From Cristatella mucedo (lineage: Eukaryota > Bryozoa > Phylactolaemata > Cristatellidae), in contig WPIO01000039.1 of NCBI GenBank assembly GCA_009760855.2, positions 3,432,501 through 3,496,500 of the forward strand: a stretch of 64,000 nt of DNA, in the 5' to 3' direction. Positions within the stretch are counted from its first letter, which is position 1. Every line of letters starts with the position of its first letter. This document shows, piece after piece, positions 34,216 to 46,766 of this stretch. Made by a program: the position numbers and the translations under genes. The notes under the pieces were generated by a model. That model had not been told where the DNA came from and did not search any database. It saw only the letters and a list, made by a program, of their open reading frames with translations.

Positions 34216-34687
34216 AACTGCTGGCAGCCGTCTGCCAATGTGTATGTCTTCCTAGCACTTGATCGGTGGTGCCATTAGATGAGGGCAGACATCGGTCAAT
34301 TTGTCGAAAGCAGCAGGAACATCTGCTTCAGCAACGACGCTCAGAGCAAAACTTATTTTGAACTGCATTTGCAAATGTTTCTCGTCACAGGTATCGTGCA
34401 TCAAAATTTGAAATCTTAAATCTCGAGTCAAAGATTCTGAGATCAAACAAGGATCCACCTAGCTTCGCACCAGGATAGATGATTGAACAGGCATTGTAAC
34501 TGGCTTTCTTAAAATCTGGTACTATCTTTGCGGGATTTAGAATTTGCACCATTGAAGCATGACAAATCTGGATATACTATTATTATTTTCACACCATGGG
34601 TACAATGCAATAGATGTTTCTTTTTTGTACAGTGGTAATTGATTTGAAAGGAAACAAGCCAGTTAAAATAATTAGGCCACGTACTGA
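34216..34687. other. Spacer, no gene recognised
   Basis: The minus frame at 34252-34458 has a faint resemblance to transposase C-termini, but not enough to call. Confidence 0.4.
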
Positions 34688-34689
34688 AA

Positions 34690-34792
34690 ATCATTATTAT
34701 TATAATAATAAATAATAATGCACTTGATAAAGCGCCCTTAGAGAACTCAATCTCTCTCTGGGTGCTTTACATTTTCTGCAAAGGGAATTATT
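34690..34792 (-). mobile_element. LINE-A 3' tail fragment
   Basis: (AAT)n, then ATGCACTTGATAAAGCGCCC, AGAGAACTCAATCTCTCTCT and GGGTGCTTTACATTTTCTGC. Severely 5'-truncated, minus sense. Confidence 0.92.
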
Positions 34793-36184
34793 AGTATAGT
34801 TGTGCGCTTTGTCGTGCATGCATTTGTCGGGGTTGCTAGCCTTTTGCGCTATTGTTGTCGTGCCATCGCGTGCTTGTGTACATCAGCATTGAAATTTCAT
34901 TCTGGATTTTTGAGTACACGAATGGCGTTCAATAACATGTCTCAAAATGTATGCAGCTAGGCAGGAGTCCAAAATCAGTTACGAGAGCTGCCATCACTGC
35001 CAACTACTGATAGTCTGACTACAGATTTCCAAGGAAAAAACTAATCTCGGGGCAACAGTACGCAGGTTAAAAACTCCTGGATGTTCATGCCCATAAACTC
35101 ATAGACAAGCAACAGCAGTCACGTATGCAGAATGCCGCTGGGTCTCTCTACTGTGAATTCTGCTGATTCAAGTTATCCGTCAATTTAACAAGAGCAATCA
35201 GGCGACCGTCTCGCCTCAGTCGTCTGTCAAGAATATTCTCACGTGGCACAGACGCTGCCAGCTCATTTTCGATCTGCTGCAAAACGGAGTCGTCCGGCTT
35301 CCAACTTGGTGTATTGCCAAACGCTTGGGACACGGCGGTGATGGTAGTTCCATATCGCTCACAATTTATCATGTCTGAAAGTAAGACACCTCGATACAAT
35401 TCGGTCGGTCATTTTGCTTGGTGCGTCAATTTAAAAAAGCAAACCCGTGCTGTACTCATCGAAAGGATACAGTATTCGTCATTCAAGACAGCGGTTCTTC
35501 AACTTTGAAGTAGGTACAGTGGAAGTTGATAATACGTTAATTTAGCAAAGCCAGTGCCAGCTTGTACTGAGCATGCAATATCTAGCAGGTGTGCTGTAAT
35601 TTGCTATATTCTGACCAGGTACTACGCTGTGCAAACGGAATAACCAATTAAAATTGCTTAAGCTGCAAGTTCGTCAATTGACCTGCGAAGGCACAGAGTT
35701 AAAGAGCAATTGCAATGCTCAGATTAGTGGTCGGAAACGTATGTAGCAGGTGCTGCGTATAACCGGTGAGTTCAACACTGGTACGTGGGGAATACAAGCA
35801 ATCTCATTGCACTACATCTAAAATAAGATTCTGTTAAAATAATGTTCAGCCATAACGGGATCTTATTGATATCCTGGCGCACCACCGCTGCTGATAAAAG
35901 TATGTTCACATTCCAATTCGACTTTCTTAATCTAGCCAAGTCCACAAAACCTAGCCTTTTTTCAACATCCTTGTTTGTGAATCTAGCCTGGGCTCAAGGC
36001 TTAGGATGTTCTCGTTTTATACTTCCAAGATGATTGTGCTGCAATTGTAGTTTATGCACTTGCACTCATTATTATATTTTGCTTTTACATGTCGGTATTA
36101 CGGGTTACTGAAGTAGTAGTAGTACAGCAGCAGCAGTAGCAGTAGAGTTGCAGTTTAACGAACAATCCGCCGAAGGACATAGAT
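34793..36184. other. Spacer, no gene recognised
   Basis: The minus frame at 35148-35399 (83 codons) and the plus frame at 35842-36033 carry no recognised domain. A short (AGT/AGC)n tract lies near 36110-36150. Confidence 0.45.
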
Positions 36185-36735
36185 TCCCGGAGAACTCTAA
36201 AAAGATGTTGATCTCGCAGCAGAGGAGAAAATATCAAGAATACAATTATTGGAGGAAAGCATAAGCCATCTCAGACAAGAAATTACAACTAGGTTTTTTT
36301 TGCTCACAGATCTTGATGCCGAATTTGGTTTCTTGTTGGAAGTCGAGAAGCTTTTGAAGACACTTGACCAGACCAAACTTCACCAGCAATGTCTAGATTG
36401 TGGAGGCTTCTGTTATTTAGACGTTGATGGAGCAAAGCTGTTCAACAAAATATGTGACTGTATAATTTTTCTTGCCAGACTCACGACTCTGCACTAAATA
36501 CACCCCTAGGACTAATGTCTTTCATTGTCAGTTGTGGAAAAGATGTGTTTCCTGATTTGAGAGTTGCCTTGCAAGTTCTTCTCACCATAGCGGTATCAGT
36601 TGCCAGTTGTGAACATTCATTTAGAAAGATGACGATAATTCTATCTTATCTTAGAGCATCAATGAGGCAAGATTGACTCTCCAAATTGGGCTTACAAAGC
36701 GTTCAAGGCCAAAAAATGCACCAAAGTTAAAGCTG
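36185..36735 (+). pseudogene. hAT transposase C-terminus (TTF/ZMYM-like type), broken
   Basis: The plus frame at 36249-36495 contains LTDLDAEFGFLLEVEKLL and YLDVDGAKLFNKICDC, both typical of the region before the hAT dimerisation domain. After a frameshift, 36530-36700 continues with VFPDLRVALQVLLTIAVSVA, then an SCEHSFRKM stretch and LSYLRASMRQD, the hallmark hAT C-terminal dimerisation motif (usually ..SVASAERSFSKLK..YLRS.M). An in-frame stop follows MRQD. Only the C-terminal third is recognisable; no terminal repeats were found. It is an inactive fossil in the gene-poor spacer, on the opposite strand to the BED-type hAT at 5215-6730. Confidence 0.82.
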
Positions 36736-36894
36736 TTACAGCTACTTTGTAACTTTACTACGGTTAATACGACTTTTTTTGACTCGGTATGCCTGCTAGC
36801 TCGTGTTTTGAAATTCTTCTATGGTGAAGCTATTTTGCGGCAACTTTTTACAAGGGGAGAGGGCGCCGTTTGAAGCTTTGTCTTCGGTCGCCGA

Positions 36895-36975
36895 AAGTCT
36901 CACAACGCCTCTACCGTGGCATACGTGAAGCGCCTGAATAGAGACTCATTTCTCTTAGGATGATATATAATTCAA
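36895..36975 (+). mobile_element. SINE-B tail fragment
   Basis: CGTGGCATACGTGAAGCGCC, TGAATAGAGACTCATTTCTC, TTAGGATGATATATAATTCA. This is the tail half of SINE-B, diverged, with no head. Confidence 0.75.
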
Positions 36976-38633
36976 CTGTAATACATGTTAACATACAGAT
37001 ATATGATTTAGTATGCGTGTCACGAATATGCATCGTAGCTACCCATGTGTGTGCCAAGTGACAGCCTGAGAAAAGAGTGTCAGGCCTAAATGTCAAGCTA
37101 TAAAATGTCAGTGCCCACATATCTGAAGCGTTCTCCATAGTCAAGCATCTCATCAATAGTGACAGAGCTGGCTTGGTCTCACACCTAGACCTTTTCATCC
37201 AAGCTCGATGCGTTGCCTCCAAGGCATCTCAAAATTAAAGGCCGTCCTTCACCCTTACCGGGTCGACTGAAGAAGCCAACCTGAGCAGCAGCGGCTCAGC
37301 CAGGATGTCTCCACCGTGGCTGAAGCTCATTCTGGTTTTACGCTGTGACCCTGTGCGCAAAGGTAAGAGCCTGCTCTCGAAAATACGAGCGTAAAACTTC
37401 GAAAAAAAACGTCAACAATTCCGTCGTGCTTGAACCAACCTGTCGTTTGAAGGTTCAGCCTCTTTCGACTCACTCGTCGTGCGGGTCGCCGCCTTTGCAT
37501 AAAGGATAGCGATAGTAAAGTGATTGAGCCATCCACTCCTCGAAAAAGACCGCATCAGCGTGCACGATGCCAAATGCGCGTGCGCGCCGCCGCCCTAGCG
37601 GCTCTAACGGCTCAATCTAGAAGAAGAGCCGCTCGGAAGGAACCGCACGAAGCTGCAAGCGCCTGACATGCACTACCCGACGCGACTCTTGAGCATCTGA
37701 ATGACCGTCTGAAGTCGCGTCTGCTGCGCAGTCCCTCTCGCTTCGGTCCCGCCTCTTTCTTCCTTCTAGTCGCACGCGCATGCCATGCTTGCATTCCCAC
37801 TGGCTACCTTTTAGCCTCCTACTAGGTCCACTCCTACAGTAGCCGGAAATGGTCTTCCGCAACGCAATTCCAGGTGAAGCTAAACTTTCCCAGTTACCCT
37901 ATCGCCCACGATTCACGATCTGATTCCTATATGAAGAGCTAGTAAAGTGCTATAAATAGGAGCTCTCATTACAGGTATCCATGACTTCGCCGATCGCGTT
38001 TGAAAGGCAAGCCTTTTGATGCAGTGAAGAAGGCGTGCGGTGACTGTGCCAATAATTTGCGAGTTGTCCAGTCTTCCCTCAGTCCTGATCGAGAAGGAGG
38101 ACCGTGCTCGGCTTCTTGGTCTACGTTCATTCTTCCAGCAGTCTTGGAGCGCTTCTCAGTCTTTGTGAAACGTGCTCCTAAGACTAAAACACGTCGAAAG
38201 CAAGACGGACCGTGCAAACGAGACTTCAGCCCGGCACTTTTTCCCGAAAGCGTTGCGGCCAGCCGCGAGGGTCTTCTAATAGGCCGTCGACTGGGATATG
38301 ATTGTACGTTGCTCATTTGGTCCTCCTGGGTTGGAGCAACCAGGACGGACGTGGCGGAATGTTACCATTTTTAGGTTATTTGATGACGTAAGTTACCGCG
38401 GGCTGCTGCAGTTTAGCAGCCAAACGAAGCGATTTAATTAAGAAAGAACTGCTCAAGCAAATCTGTAGCGGGAGCGTTATCGAATCCCGCGGCCCCACCC
38501 CGAGATAATGACCCAGTACTAGAGAAGCCTGAAAGGGCACCCACATGGAATGAGCGACTTACTAATCGCTCTAGGTTTGGCGGCTGCCTTTGGATGCAGA
38601 CCGCGAGGCGGCACATCAAGGCATGCGCAGTGA
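36976..38633. other. Spacer, no gene recognised
   Basis: Overlapping frames at 37327-37862 and 37969-38374 lack domains, and the opposite-strand frames are equally long, which argues against coding. The region is G/C-richer than its neighbours. Confidence 0.45.
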
Positions 38634-38900
38634 GTGGCGCGAAAGTAGCAGCAGCTCAGGACGGCTGTAAATAACGTGCCACAGTCGGCCACAGGAGAGA
38701 AGATGCCAACGTTGCGTAATAATTGTGGAAGCGAGTTCCACAGTCTAGAATCTGCAAAGCAAATTCTTCTGCTACCAGCGTTCTTAGGAAAAAGAATAAA
38801 ATAGCTAATTTATTGCCCATAGAGGATCTGAGGGAACGAAGAGGCTGAAACTAGTGCGATAGTTCACCTAAGTACGAAGAAGCCAAGATTTGGCGGACGT
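38634..38900 (-). mobile_element. LINE-B fragment
   Basis: Matches the 14981 copy: GCAGCTCAGGACGGCTG, CGTGCCACAGTCGGC, GGAAGCGAGTTCCACAGTCT and GCTAATTTATTGCCCAT. It is frame-broken in minus sense. Confidence 0.85.
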
Positions 38901-41214
38901 TGTAGCTAAGAATTTCGCTATCTAGCCATTAATTTCCACCTACCCTAAAAATCTAAAATTTCATCTCCCTCTCAAGCAAAGAGTTACTGTGGCACATTCG
39001 GCCTCTTTAACTTCCTTCTCATCTAAATAAGTGTTCGCTCCCTTCTAGCAAAAAAAAGGTGCGTAAGCTGAGGGTGCCGCCCGCCAAGCCTTGGAAGCTA
39101 CTCTCTATGTCCGGTAGCTCCTCTGCGAAAGCACGCTAAGCCGTTCGATATTTCCTACTGGGTATCCAGCTAGGCAATGTGGGTACTTTCGCGGCTGGGC
39201 GGGTATTAAAGGCGGCAGCTCTATTGAGCCAGCCAGAATCGACCAGCCTGTCACACCCATAGGGGGTAGAGCGCCAAATCTCCTTGCCACGCGATGGAAC
39301 CCATGGAAGGCCATTAGACCTGTGCGTGCGGGTCAGACCTTTTCTGCGATGCTTTAAAAGCCGAATTGAAGGCGTTTTCACTAGGTCTTTGAAACGCATA
39401 GACCAAGTGTCACCGGCGGTCTCGCTTAGAAAAGCTCGGCTCAATGCGCTACTGATACAGTCGCATCTAGGCTTGTTTGGCAACAAGTGAACATCCGCAG
39501 AGGAATTTTCCAGCGTTGCCTCGGCTGTCGTCAGAAACGGCAGCTTTTTCAAACGAAGTATCGATTCCGCAGTCGAGGCCATGAGAAAGATATTCCCAGA
39601 TTCAATGAAACGCACTCTGCCACACCCGATCAAAATAATAACGTGCAGTTGTGGTTTTGCCTAAAAACCAGCAGCTGATAATACGAAGGGAAGTGCTAGA
39701 ATGAACGCCAGGTGGTTCGCCTTGGATTAATGGAAAGTTTTCACACGGGCTAGCGATAGCATCCGCAGCTGGTGATACTTAAGCTGCGTTTACACGCAGT
39801 CTTTCCTCCTGACCGACGCCGACTTTTCTCCAAGGTTTGGATGTTTACGCGACAGATTTAGACAGAGCTCCGGAGTTTGAATTGGTCGGCCGGACCAGCA
39901 AGAAGCCAAAAGTGTGAACGCAGCATAAGGCACATGGACAATTCGTGCTTTTATTATGCGTACACTTTGATTATTTTGATTGCATATGTTCAGAAAATGT
40001 CGTCTGCTAGTCACGTCGAACCTTCGGTCGATTTTGGGTTGGCATAGTTAATTCGAGCAAAAAATGTTTCGCACTCTGCAAGCTCAAGTCGATACTCATC
40101 GTAGCAACGAACTGAGCGACCGAGTCCACTCGGCTTCGACTGGATAGCAGCCCCCACCAGCAACGACCTTGAACGCAGCCAGTTCTCCTCGCTATGCCGC
40201 GGGAGAACTCCTGTTTTCTCCCTGAATCATATTATAATACCTCATCGTTGCTCATTATAAGAGTTGCTTCGTTCCTCTTCCTAAGCCAACATATTGCTTT
40301 TTGGCTATACCGATTAGTGCCAGTGAATTTAATGATAGAGAATGAGCTCTACCTCATGCCAGACATAAGGTTGGTGGGGCCATTGGATGTGGATCTCCTA
40401 GTGTCCTTAGTTTTGGAGGGCAAACTTACCCTGCCGATCAGGGAAACGTTTAATAATGCAAAGCCTGCAAAATATAATATCAACCTTTTTTATAGCTCGG
40501 AATGTGAGTCCGTGGTCGAGTGAGTGGGAGGTTCCCGTAATGCAAGTTGCAGACGTCACTCTCATGTTGTACCCTTTGCTATATGTAGCTACAACATGCG
40601 GTTTCACATTTCAAATTGAACTTTGGATTGTGGTCTAGCGGTGTGCAGGCTTCCGATCATCGTTATTAAAGTAAGAAAATCCTTTTATTTCCAAAGCGAC
40701 GCAGCAGGCTCCCCCTTGGAGGCGGCGCGCAGCGAGACAGCCCCATCTGCTCCGCCGTGCGTCCACCTACCCACTACCGCGCAATCCTGCGCATTGCGTC
40801 GCAACTCCTATCACCCAAGGTCGCGCAACTGATTGCACGCGTTCGAGCTCCTCTGCGGCACATCCAGCCGGTAAACAGCAGATAAGAGTCAGTCACCTTC
40901 GCGACCAAAACAACGAGCCGGCAGCTGCCAAAGCTGACGCAGCCCGCCGCCGCAATATCACATTTTAAAATATTTGAACAAATTATGGCACCTTAGCCGA
41001 AGGTGCCCTACCCTGCTGTGACCGCGGGAGCTGCCGGCGCCTCTCGATTCAGGAACTGGGACCATACGGCTTTCGAGCCAGAAGTGGCATCCCAGACGAA
41101 CAGCAGCCGAAATGCCTCGTTCTTTTCGCAAAATGCCGAGGTCCGTCAGGCAGGCTTTATTATCCGCCCACCAGCCACCCAGAGCAACTACAACGAAGGG
41201 CCACACTACTTCTG
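38901..41214. other. Spacer, no gene recognised
   Basis: The minus frame 39136-39633 (165 codons) is the longest non-transposon frame in the spacer. I recognise no domain in it and would not call it a gene. From about 40960 the sequence may already belong to the 3' UTR of the R2-like element that follows. Confidence 0.4.
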
Positions 41215-41755
41215 ACCGGTAGCCAGCCGTCAGGAAAGACCGGGCTACGGCCTCGTACTTAAAACTTTATAAACTTTTTCCGGGCCGCCGTCACCAGGGC
41301 ATCATTGCTGCCGTCAAACGGCACCGTTAAATCGACTGTGACCACGTCGGGGCCGTTGCCGATGGATGACCAGGTTTGGCTTGAGAGCCTGACCCCGACA
41401 TGCGGGGAGCCTGACCCCGACATGCGGGAAGGCGCGACCTGCCGAGAGGCAGGAGAGCTTGATGACCTGAAAAGCCCCGATTAGGCAACCCAGAACCAAG
41501 TTGTGGCGAGCCGTTATTGCTTTCAGCATCTGCCGGCAGTGGCTTAGAACGTGGCAGACGGTCTCAGCCTCATTGTGACAAAGGCGGCAGATGGTGGCAG
41601 TTCCGGGCTACGACCGGCTCCTAGCGGCGCCCACCGGAAGCGCGTCCAGGCGAGCGCGGTGAACGAAACGCCCGGCCCGGAACGACAGGCCGCGAGAGCC
41701 GCGGTCTGAATGAATGGCTGTGGGTCACGAACCCGTCGGTGGCCAGGCTATAGTT
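41215..41755 (-). pseudogene. R2/NeSL-like LINE 3' end with CCHC and endonuclease remnants
   Basis: On the minus strand a frame reads RFVHRARLDALPVGAARS, then CRLCHNEAETVCHVLSHC, a C-x2-C-x8-H-x4-C zinc knuckle, then KAITARHN. This order is typical of the C-terminus of R2-type LINEs with a restriction-like endonuclease. After a frameshift, KPNLVIH and a DLTVPFDG-like segment correspond to the endonuclease core, which is PD..(V/D)VTVPF in the copy at 49440. A tandem duplication of CCCCGACATGCGGG (near 41392-41430) disrupts the frame. The 5' portion with the reverse transcriptase is absent. Confidence 0.8.
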
Positions 41756-41759
41756 ATTT

Positions 41760-43227
41760 AATTACGTATGTGAATGCTGCGGAGATTACTTGTCTTTGGA
41801 ACCGATGAAAATGAAAAGCCCGAGCGAGACAGTAACCTGTAGCTGCGTTCACATGATCAGCTTTGCATCTGTCCTGCTTGCGCCCAAATGAGGTATTCCT
41901 TCTTGTATGAAATTCATTTTTTTCAGTCATTTTTCTGAAGTCTTGGTTTTAATTGATCTACCCCCAAAGTCATCTAGAGATATATGATTTCGTTAGGTAG
42001 GTAGCAGTGATACAACTTAGTTTGAGCTCCTTACACTGAAATTACTTTGAAAACTTGCCTAATTACTTGGCTTTTAGTTTCATACTTCGTAATGTTCTCT
42101 CCATTCTTCTACTGCCTATTAAACATCAGAAAGCTCAAAAAATCTTGTCTTTAAGTAAGTGCCAGCAATTATAACAAAGTATTGGCTTGTATGGGGTTGC
42201 ACAGGGAAAATGTATTTCGAAGGCGTATTTATGTGAAAACTTATCCTGCTATGTACAACGCCAATGAGATAGTAAAAGGAACTAAAAAATTTCCTGGTTC
42301 AGCCAAGAAAAAAAATCACAGTTCAAGACCTCAAGCAGTACGGTTAAAAAATTAACCTGTTGACTTGGCCCACCCAGCGAACCGCCGCTCCCCTGAACGT
42401 GAGAGCTCCAGCCAATCATTGCATAGCCCAGCGTTGGGCTAAGAAATGTCGGCCCCCTGAGTGCCGACTATTTAGAATACACGTTCAGTGTCGCGTGGCC
42501 TAATCCGGCACCGCCGCCCCGCATGCCTATTATTTCGGGTTGCCGCAAACGCGGATGCGCGGCCTTCTTGCCCGGACAGGGCTAGGCCGCAGAAACAGCG
42601 CTCGTAGCGGCGATAGTCTCAGCTGCCGAACAAAACTACCGGCGACGCCCGAGCCTGGTATCGCGGATAGCGACTTGTAGGTAGGTGTAGCATCAATGCA
42701 CGAAGGTATGCTGGCAGTAGCAGGAAGGCGGTAGCGACGAAGAACGCACGTACCTTAACATAACAATTTTATATCTATAGCGTAGACATGTCCATTTAAC
42801 AGCAACGGAGGGCTACGGGTGCTCAACAGCGGCCATGACGTACAGCAACGGCTCCATGCTCTAAAGCTCGAATCCGCTAAAATGCCCTGGCTAACTCCGG
42901 AAACACCGCTCACTGCCTATCTCACGGCGTCGGCTTAATATAGCCTTGGCGGTAGATTATCGCATAATCTATCCGAAAACCGTGGGTAATGAATATCAGT
43001 CACAATATGGCCGGTTTAACACGCCGCCATTTCAGAGCCATCAGAAAGTAGTAATCTATACCATCCTTTAGCTTAAAGTTTGTTCAGTAGTCTTGTTGCT
43101 TATAAAAAGAAAACGATACTGTCTCTATGAAGTTGAGCATCATACGTGGCGCTGCAAGAACACCTGTAACCCCCTCAAAGTATTGCACCTCATACCATCC
43201 AGCTAAATGGATGTAAGCCTCACTACC
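41760..43227. other. Spacer, no gene recognised
   Basis: No frame or repeat family is recognised. Bases 42370-42760 are G/C-rich. Confidence 0.45.
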
Positions 43228-43232
43228 GCCTA
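43228..43232. repeat. Target-site duplication GCCTA (left)
   Basis: GCCTA directly precedes the left LTR and recurs at 46922-46926 directly after the right LTR. Confidence 0.93.
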
Positions 43233-43372
43233 TGCAATGATAAGACGCAGCACAGCGAACAGACCACGTTTATTGGCAACCGTCTTATGTCGACTCCAGG
43301 ACCGCACCGTGAGCCAGGCCTCTCCTGATTGGTCACGTTGTTGCGGTTCCGCCCGATAGTTCTGTTATCACA
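43233..43372 (-). repeat. 3' LTR (140 bp)
   Basis: In element sense it begins TGTGATAACAG and ends ATTGCA. It contains AATAAA (minus sense, near 43274), a candidate polyadenylation signal. It is short for a Ty3-type LTR. Confidence 0.93.
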
Positions 43373-43373
43373 C

Positions 43374-43384
43374 CTTCCCTCCAA
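43374..43384 (-). other. Polypurine tract candidate
   Basis: On the minus strand TTTGGAGGGAAGG lies immediately before the 3' LTR, the expected place and composition for plus-strand priming. Confidence 0.75.
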
Positions 43385-43402
43385 ATAGGAACTGTCTCAT
43401 TT

Positions 43403-44500
43403 TCAAAGATCTAGCCTTTGGTCTGGCTTTACCAGCCTGCCAGACCTTGTTGTCGTTTGACCTTGAGTGGTGTGCATCTCATCGGCAATACTTGGAGACT
43501 GATCTTGAACTACAGGTGTAGGTTTCGGTAGATGTAGGGAACTGCCAGGATATTCGCTGTTGGTGACCTGTGGATCGGTGTCAATCGGTCGAAGATGCCT
43601 TCTGTTCCGCCGAAGAGTGCTGCCATTGTCAGTCTGCACGACAAACGACCGAGGTGTACTTGCTTGAGCTGTCACCGTTGCATGTGTGCTCCAGCTGTTT
43701 TCACCACCAGTGCGCATTTATACCGGTTGGCCGGGTTCAAGAGATGGAAGTGGGCGAGCAGAATGATGGCGATCATGGTAGTGCTGTTGAAGCTCTTTTG
43801 CACGGTCGTCGTTGAGTTGCACATTTTCCTTTGCAGGCCATTGTGGTTCGACATGCCAAGGGAGCACTGGCAACGTCGTCCTAATCTGCCGTCCCATGAT
43901 CAGTTGTGCCGGGCTGAAGCCTGTAGAGGTGGATGGTGTCGACCTCTGTATCATTAATGTGAGGCACGGATCACGCTGCCTCACAATAGATTTGACAGTT
44001 TGCACCGCTCTTTCCACTTCTCCGTTCGCTTGTGGAAAATGTGGGCTGGTCGTAACATATTTGAACTCATATCGTCTCACGAAGTCGCCGAATTTGTGAG
44101 ATAAAAATTGTGGACCATTGTCAGACTGCAACGACTCTGGTATGCCCCAGCGAGCAAATATGGTCTGCATATGGTCTGCAGTTCGGCCACAACTTCTTTG
44201 GTCGTCGATTTAGATAAAAGAGTGATTTCCATATATCTGGAGTAAAAGTCGATCACAATCAGGTGCTGTCGTCCCTCGTGTTCGAAGAGATCGGCAGCGA
44301 CTTATTGCCAAGGAACACTGGGCAACTGAGTAGGGATGAGTGGCTCATGTAGTTGTCTCCTTTGGTTCTTTTGACAGAAGCTGCACGAATCGACAAATGT
44401 CTTAACGTCTTGGCTAATTCCTAGCCAGTATACACATGACCTTGCTTGGTCCCTACATTTGGTCACTCCCTGGTGGCCGTCGTGGATCCGCTCCAACAGA
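43403..44500 (-). pseudogene. Integrase region of the Ty3-type element
   Basis: Three minus-strand frames cover this domain. 44302-44496 carries the HHCC zinc finger (GHQGVTKC..., CSFCQ). 43718-44170 carries the catalytic core with LQSDNGPQF (second Asp) and ANGEVERAVQ (Glu), plus a GFSPAQLIMGR segment typical of Ty3-type integrases. 43403-43717 is the C-terminal tail. Frames break at about 44300-44170, where the first catalytic Asp region lies, and at about 43717, so the protein is not continuous. Confidence 0.88.
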
Positions 44501-44523
44501 AAAGCCTGAAGGCTTTGAGGGAT

Positions 44524-45533
44524 TTATATGCGATCGTCATACAGTAGTAATCCATTTGACACAGAAAGATGGCTACTTATGGTGAAATACTTCCGCAAGG
44601 TTTCCGGTAGGCCCTTGCTCGATGTAGGCCACCCTGACAGCGTATACTTAATGACATCATGTAGCTCACTGTCGTCAGCAGTAGCCTGCTTTACTTCGCT
44701 CAAGCAAGCTACTGAAAGCGATTTAGAAACAACAGTGTCTACGTAGAGTTGAACGGCCTCGGTTTGGTCGTGTTCCTCACTTCCACGAAGTGGTGCTCTT
44801 GACAACGTATCAGCTATCACAAGAGTCTTCCCTGGCACATACACGGCGTGAGGGTTAAAACGCATCATTCGCATCAATAGGCGTTGGCATCTAACCGGAA
44901 CCGGGTCAAGGTCCTTAGTCATAAGCAACGGTATAAATTATTTATGGTCAGTACGAAGCTCGAAAGTAGGCAGACCAATAAGGAACCTACTGAACTTCTC
45001 GCACGCCCACACCGCCGCAAGACACTCTTTTTCGATCTGAGCGTATCTCGTTTCGGCGCCTGACACCTGCGGGATGCAAATGCGACAGGTCGCACATCTT
45101 GCTCTCCCGATCCATGGCACTGCAGCAGAATGGCACCTAGACCATAGCTACTGGCGTCGGCACTGACAATCACCGACTTTCTTGGGTCAAATTAAGCCAA
45201 CACTGGTGCCTTTGTTAAAAAAAACTTTGCTTCCCGGAATGCTATCTTCTGGCTATGCCCCCAGTACCATACTGAGTCAGACGAGAGGAGGTCATTTAGC
45301 GGCTTTGAGACCGTGGCCAGATTCGGCACAAACAAGCCGAGGTAGTTTATCATACCAACGCATCTCTTTAGTTCGGCTATGTTTTTTGGATCAGGGAGGT
45401 TGAGGGTGGCTTCTATTTTGTCGTCTGACGGCCGGACACCGCTGGCATCAATAACATGCCCTAAGAACGTCAAAGTTGGCTGGCGGAATATACATTTGTC
45501 TCTGTTCGACTTTAGGCCCGACTTTAGGCCCAA
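44524..45533 (-). pseudogene. RT thumb and RNase H region of the Ty3-type element
   Basis: The frame 45192-45533 starts in the middle of a reverse transcriptase: KSNRDKCIFRQPTLTFLGHV, then GMINYLGLFVPNLATVSKPL, which is the connection after the palm. The catalytic fingers/palm with YxDD is not present anywhere upstream. RNase H follows with [13 protein letters not shown] (44919-45173), [15 protein letters not shown] and LRTDHK (44938-45120, another frame), and FNPHAVYVPGKTLVIADTLS (44524-44928). Three frames are needed to read it through. Confidence 0.88.
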
Positions 45534-45539
45534 CTTTAG

Positions 45540-45830
45540 TCTCCTCTACGCTGAGTTTAATCAGTCCCATGCATTGAGAAGCTTGTAGGCTGAGGAGATT
45601 ATTTCTTGCTCCAGCGACTACGTAGACTGGCAGAAGATGAATTGTTCCTTTTTGCTTTAACCTCGCTTTGAAGGTACCTTTACAAGCCAGGCGGTTGCAG
45701 ATGCTGTGTAATTTTGCTGCTGTAGGCTCGAGGCGAGGTGGTCGTAGCAGTCGACTATACGCGTCTTCCGTAATGACGGTTACGTCAGCGCCACTATCAA
45801 TTTTAAACGGAATGTTCATTCCCTACCCGA
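45540..45830 (-). pseudogene. Aspartic protease region of the Ty3-type element
   Basis: The minus frame 45448-45819 carries the catalytic triad IDSGADVTVI near its start, then a YVVAGARNNLLS region, and ends in a thrice-repeated KVGP-like stretch that coincides with the junction to the truncated reverse transcriptase. Confidence 0.85.
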
Positions 45831-45962
45831 ACAAATCCACTTGCCAGGGTGATGATGCCCTTGCCGACTGGCACTGCACTGCTACAGGCTTTGTAACGGC
45901 ATCCACAGTGTAGTTCTCACCGTCGGATTCAGCCGCGATCTCTCTTATTTTAGCGTCGGGTT

Positions 45963-46734
45963 TTATGCGTGATTGGCACCGCACTGCATAGTGGCCCAAC
46001 TTCCCACAGGTATTGCAACGGTGGTCTCGCGCTGGGCAGTGTCCAGAAGTGTGAGCCGAGTTACAATTCCGGCAGCTGTTAGCTTGTTATACGTCAAAAA
46101 GCTTAACTCTCCAACGGTCTGTGCGGCTGCTAGCCTCTCAGACGCAGGGCTCAGAACAGTCGCCGGACTGTGGTCGCCGACGAACCTCAGAGCCATCTGA
46201 AACCGGTGCTGCAGACTCAGCTGTGATTTTACTGTCTCCGTCTGACTCGCCTTTTGTACTGCCACAGTTAACGTAAGGTCGGGGATTAGTTGCAGGGCGT
46301 CTGAAAGTTTAAGGTCGGACAAGCCCACAACCAGGCGATCGCGGACCAACTCATCTTTCATCGAGCCGTATTCGCAGTTCGAAGCTAAATCAAGTAGTGC
46401 GCGCATAAATGCCTCGGCAGATCCCTCCCGGATGTTGACAGTGGCGGTTGAATATAGCCCGATCGTGGATAATATTCCTTCGCGGTATGAAATAGTTATC
46501 AAACTTGCCCAAGATGAGATTCGATGTCTTCACTTGGTTGACCTCATAGGTAAAGGTGTCAAAAATCGCTTCAGCTTGCGCCCCCATGGCGTATAAGAGT
46601 GTACTTATCTGTACGTCCTGTTCCTCCGCCGTCAACTTCGTTGCTGTCACATAATGACGAAAACGATTTATCCAAGCCGTCCATAACGCCGGCTCATCAA
46701 ATGTGAATTCCTCTGTACGGTTACACTTGGCCAT
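45963..46734 (-). pseudogene. gag region of the Ty3-type element
   Basis: The start codon at 46732-46734 opens MAKCNRTEEFTFDEPALWTA, followed by a capsid-like region. The frame shifts near 46400-46500 and continues as SAEAFMRALLDLASNCEYGS to about 46080. A second shift moves into the zinc-knuckle frame: CNTCGKLGHYAVRC (C-x2-C-x4-H-x4-C) at about 45975-46020, preceded by an imperfect knuckle CRNCNSAHTSGHC. Confidence 0.85.
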
Positions 46735-46766
46735 CTCTTTGATTTTCAGGGCGAAACTCTATAGCT

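Noticed and set aside
34252-34458. Minus-strand frame faintly resembling a MULE-type transposase C-terminus
   Set aside because: Only a few residues look familiar, with no catalytic motif or terminal repeats.
39136-39633. 165-codon minus-strand frame
   Set aside because: No recognisable domain, an overlapping opposite-strand frame, and no supporting splice or neighbour context. Recorded as non-coding with doubt.
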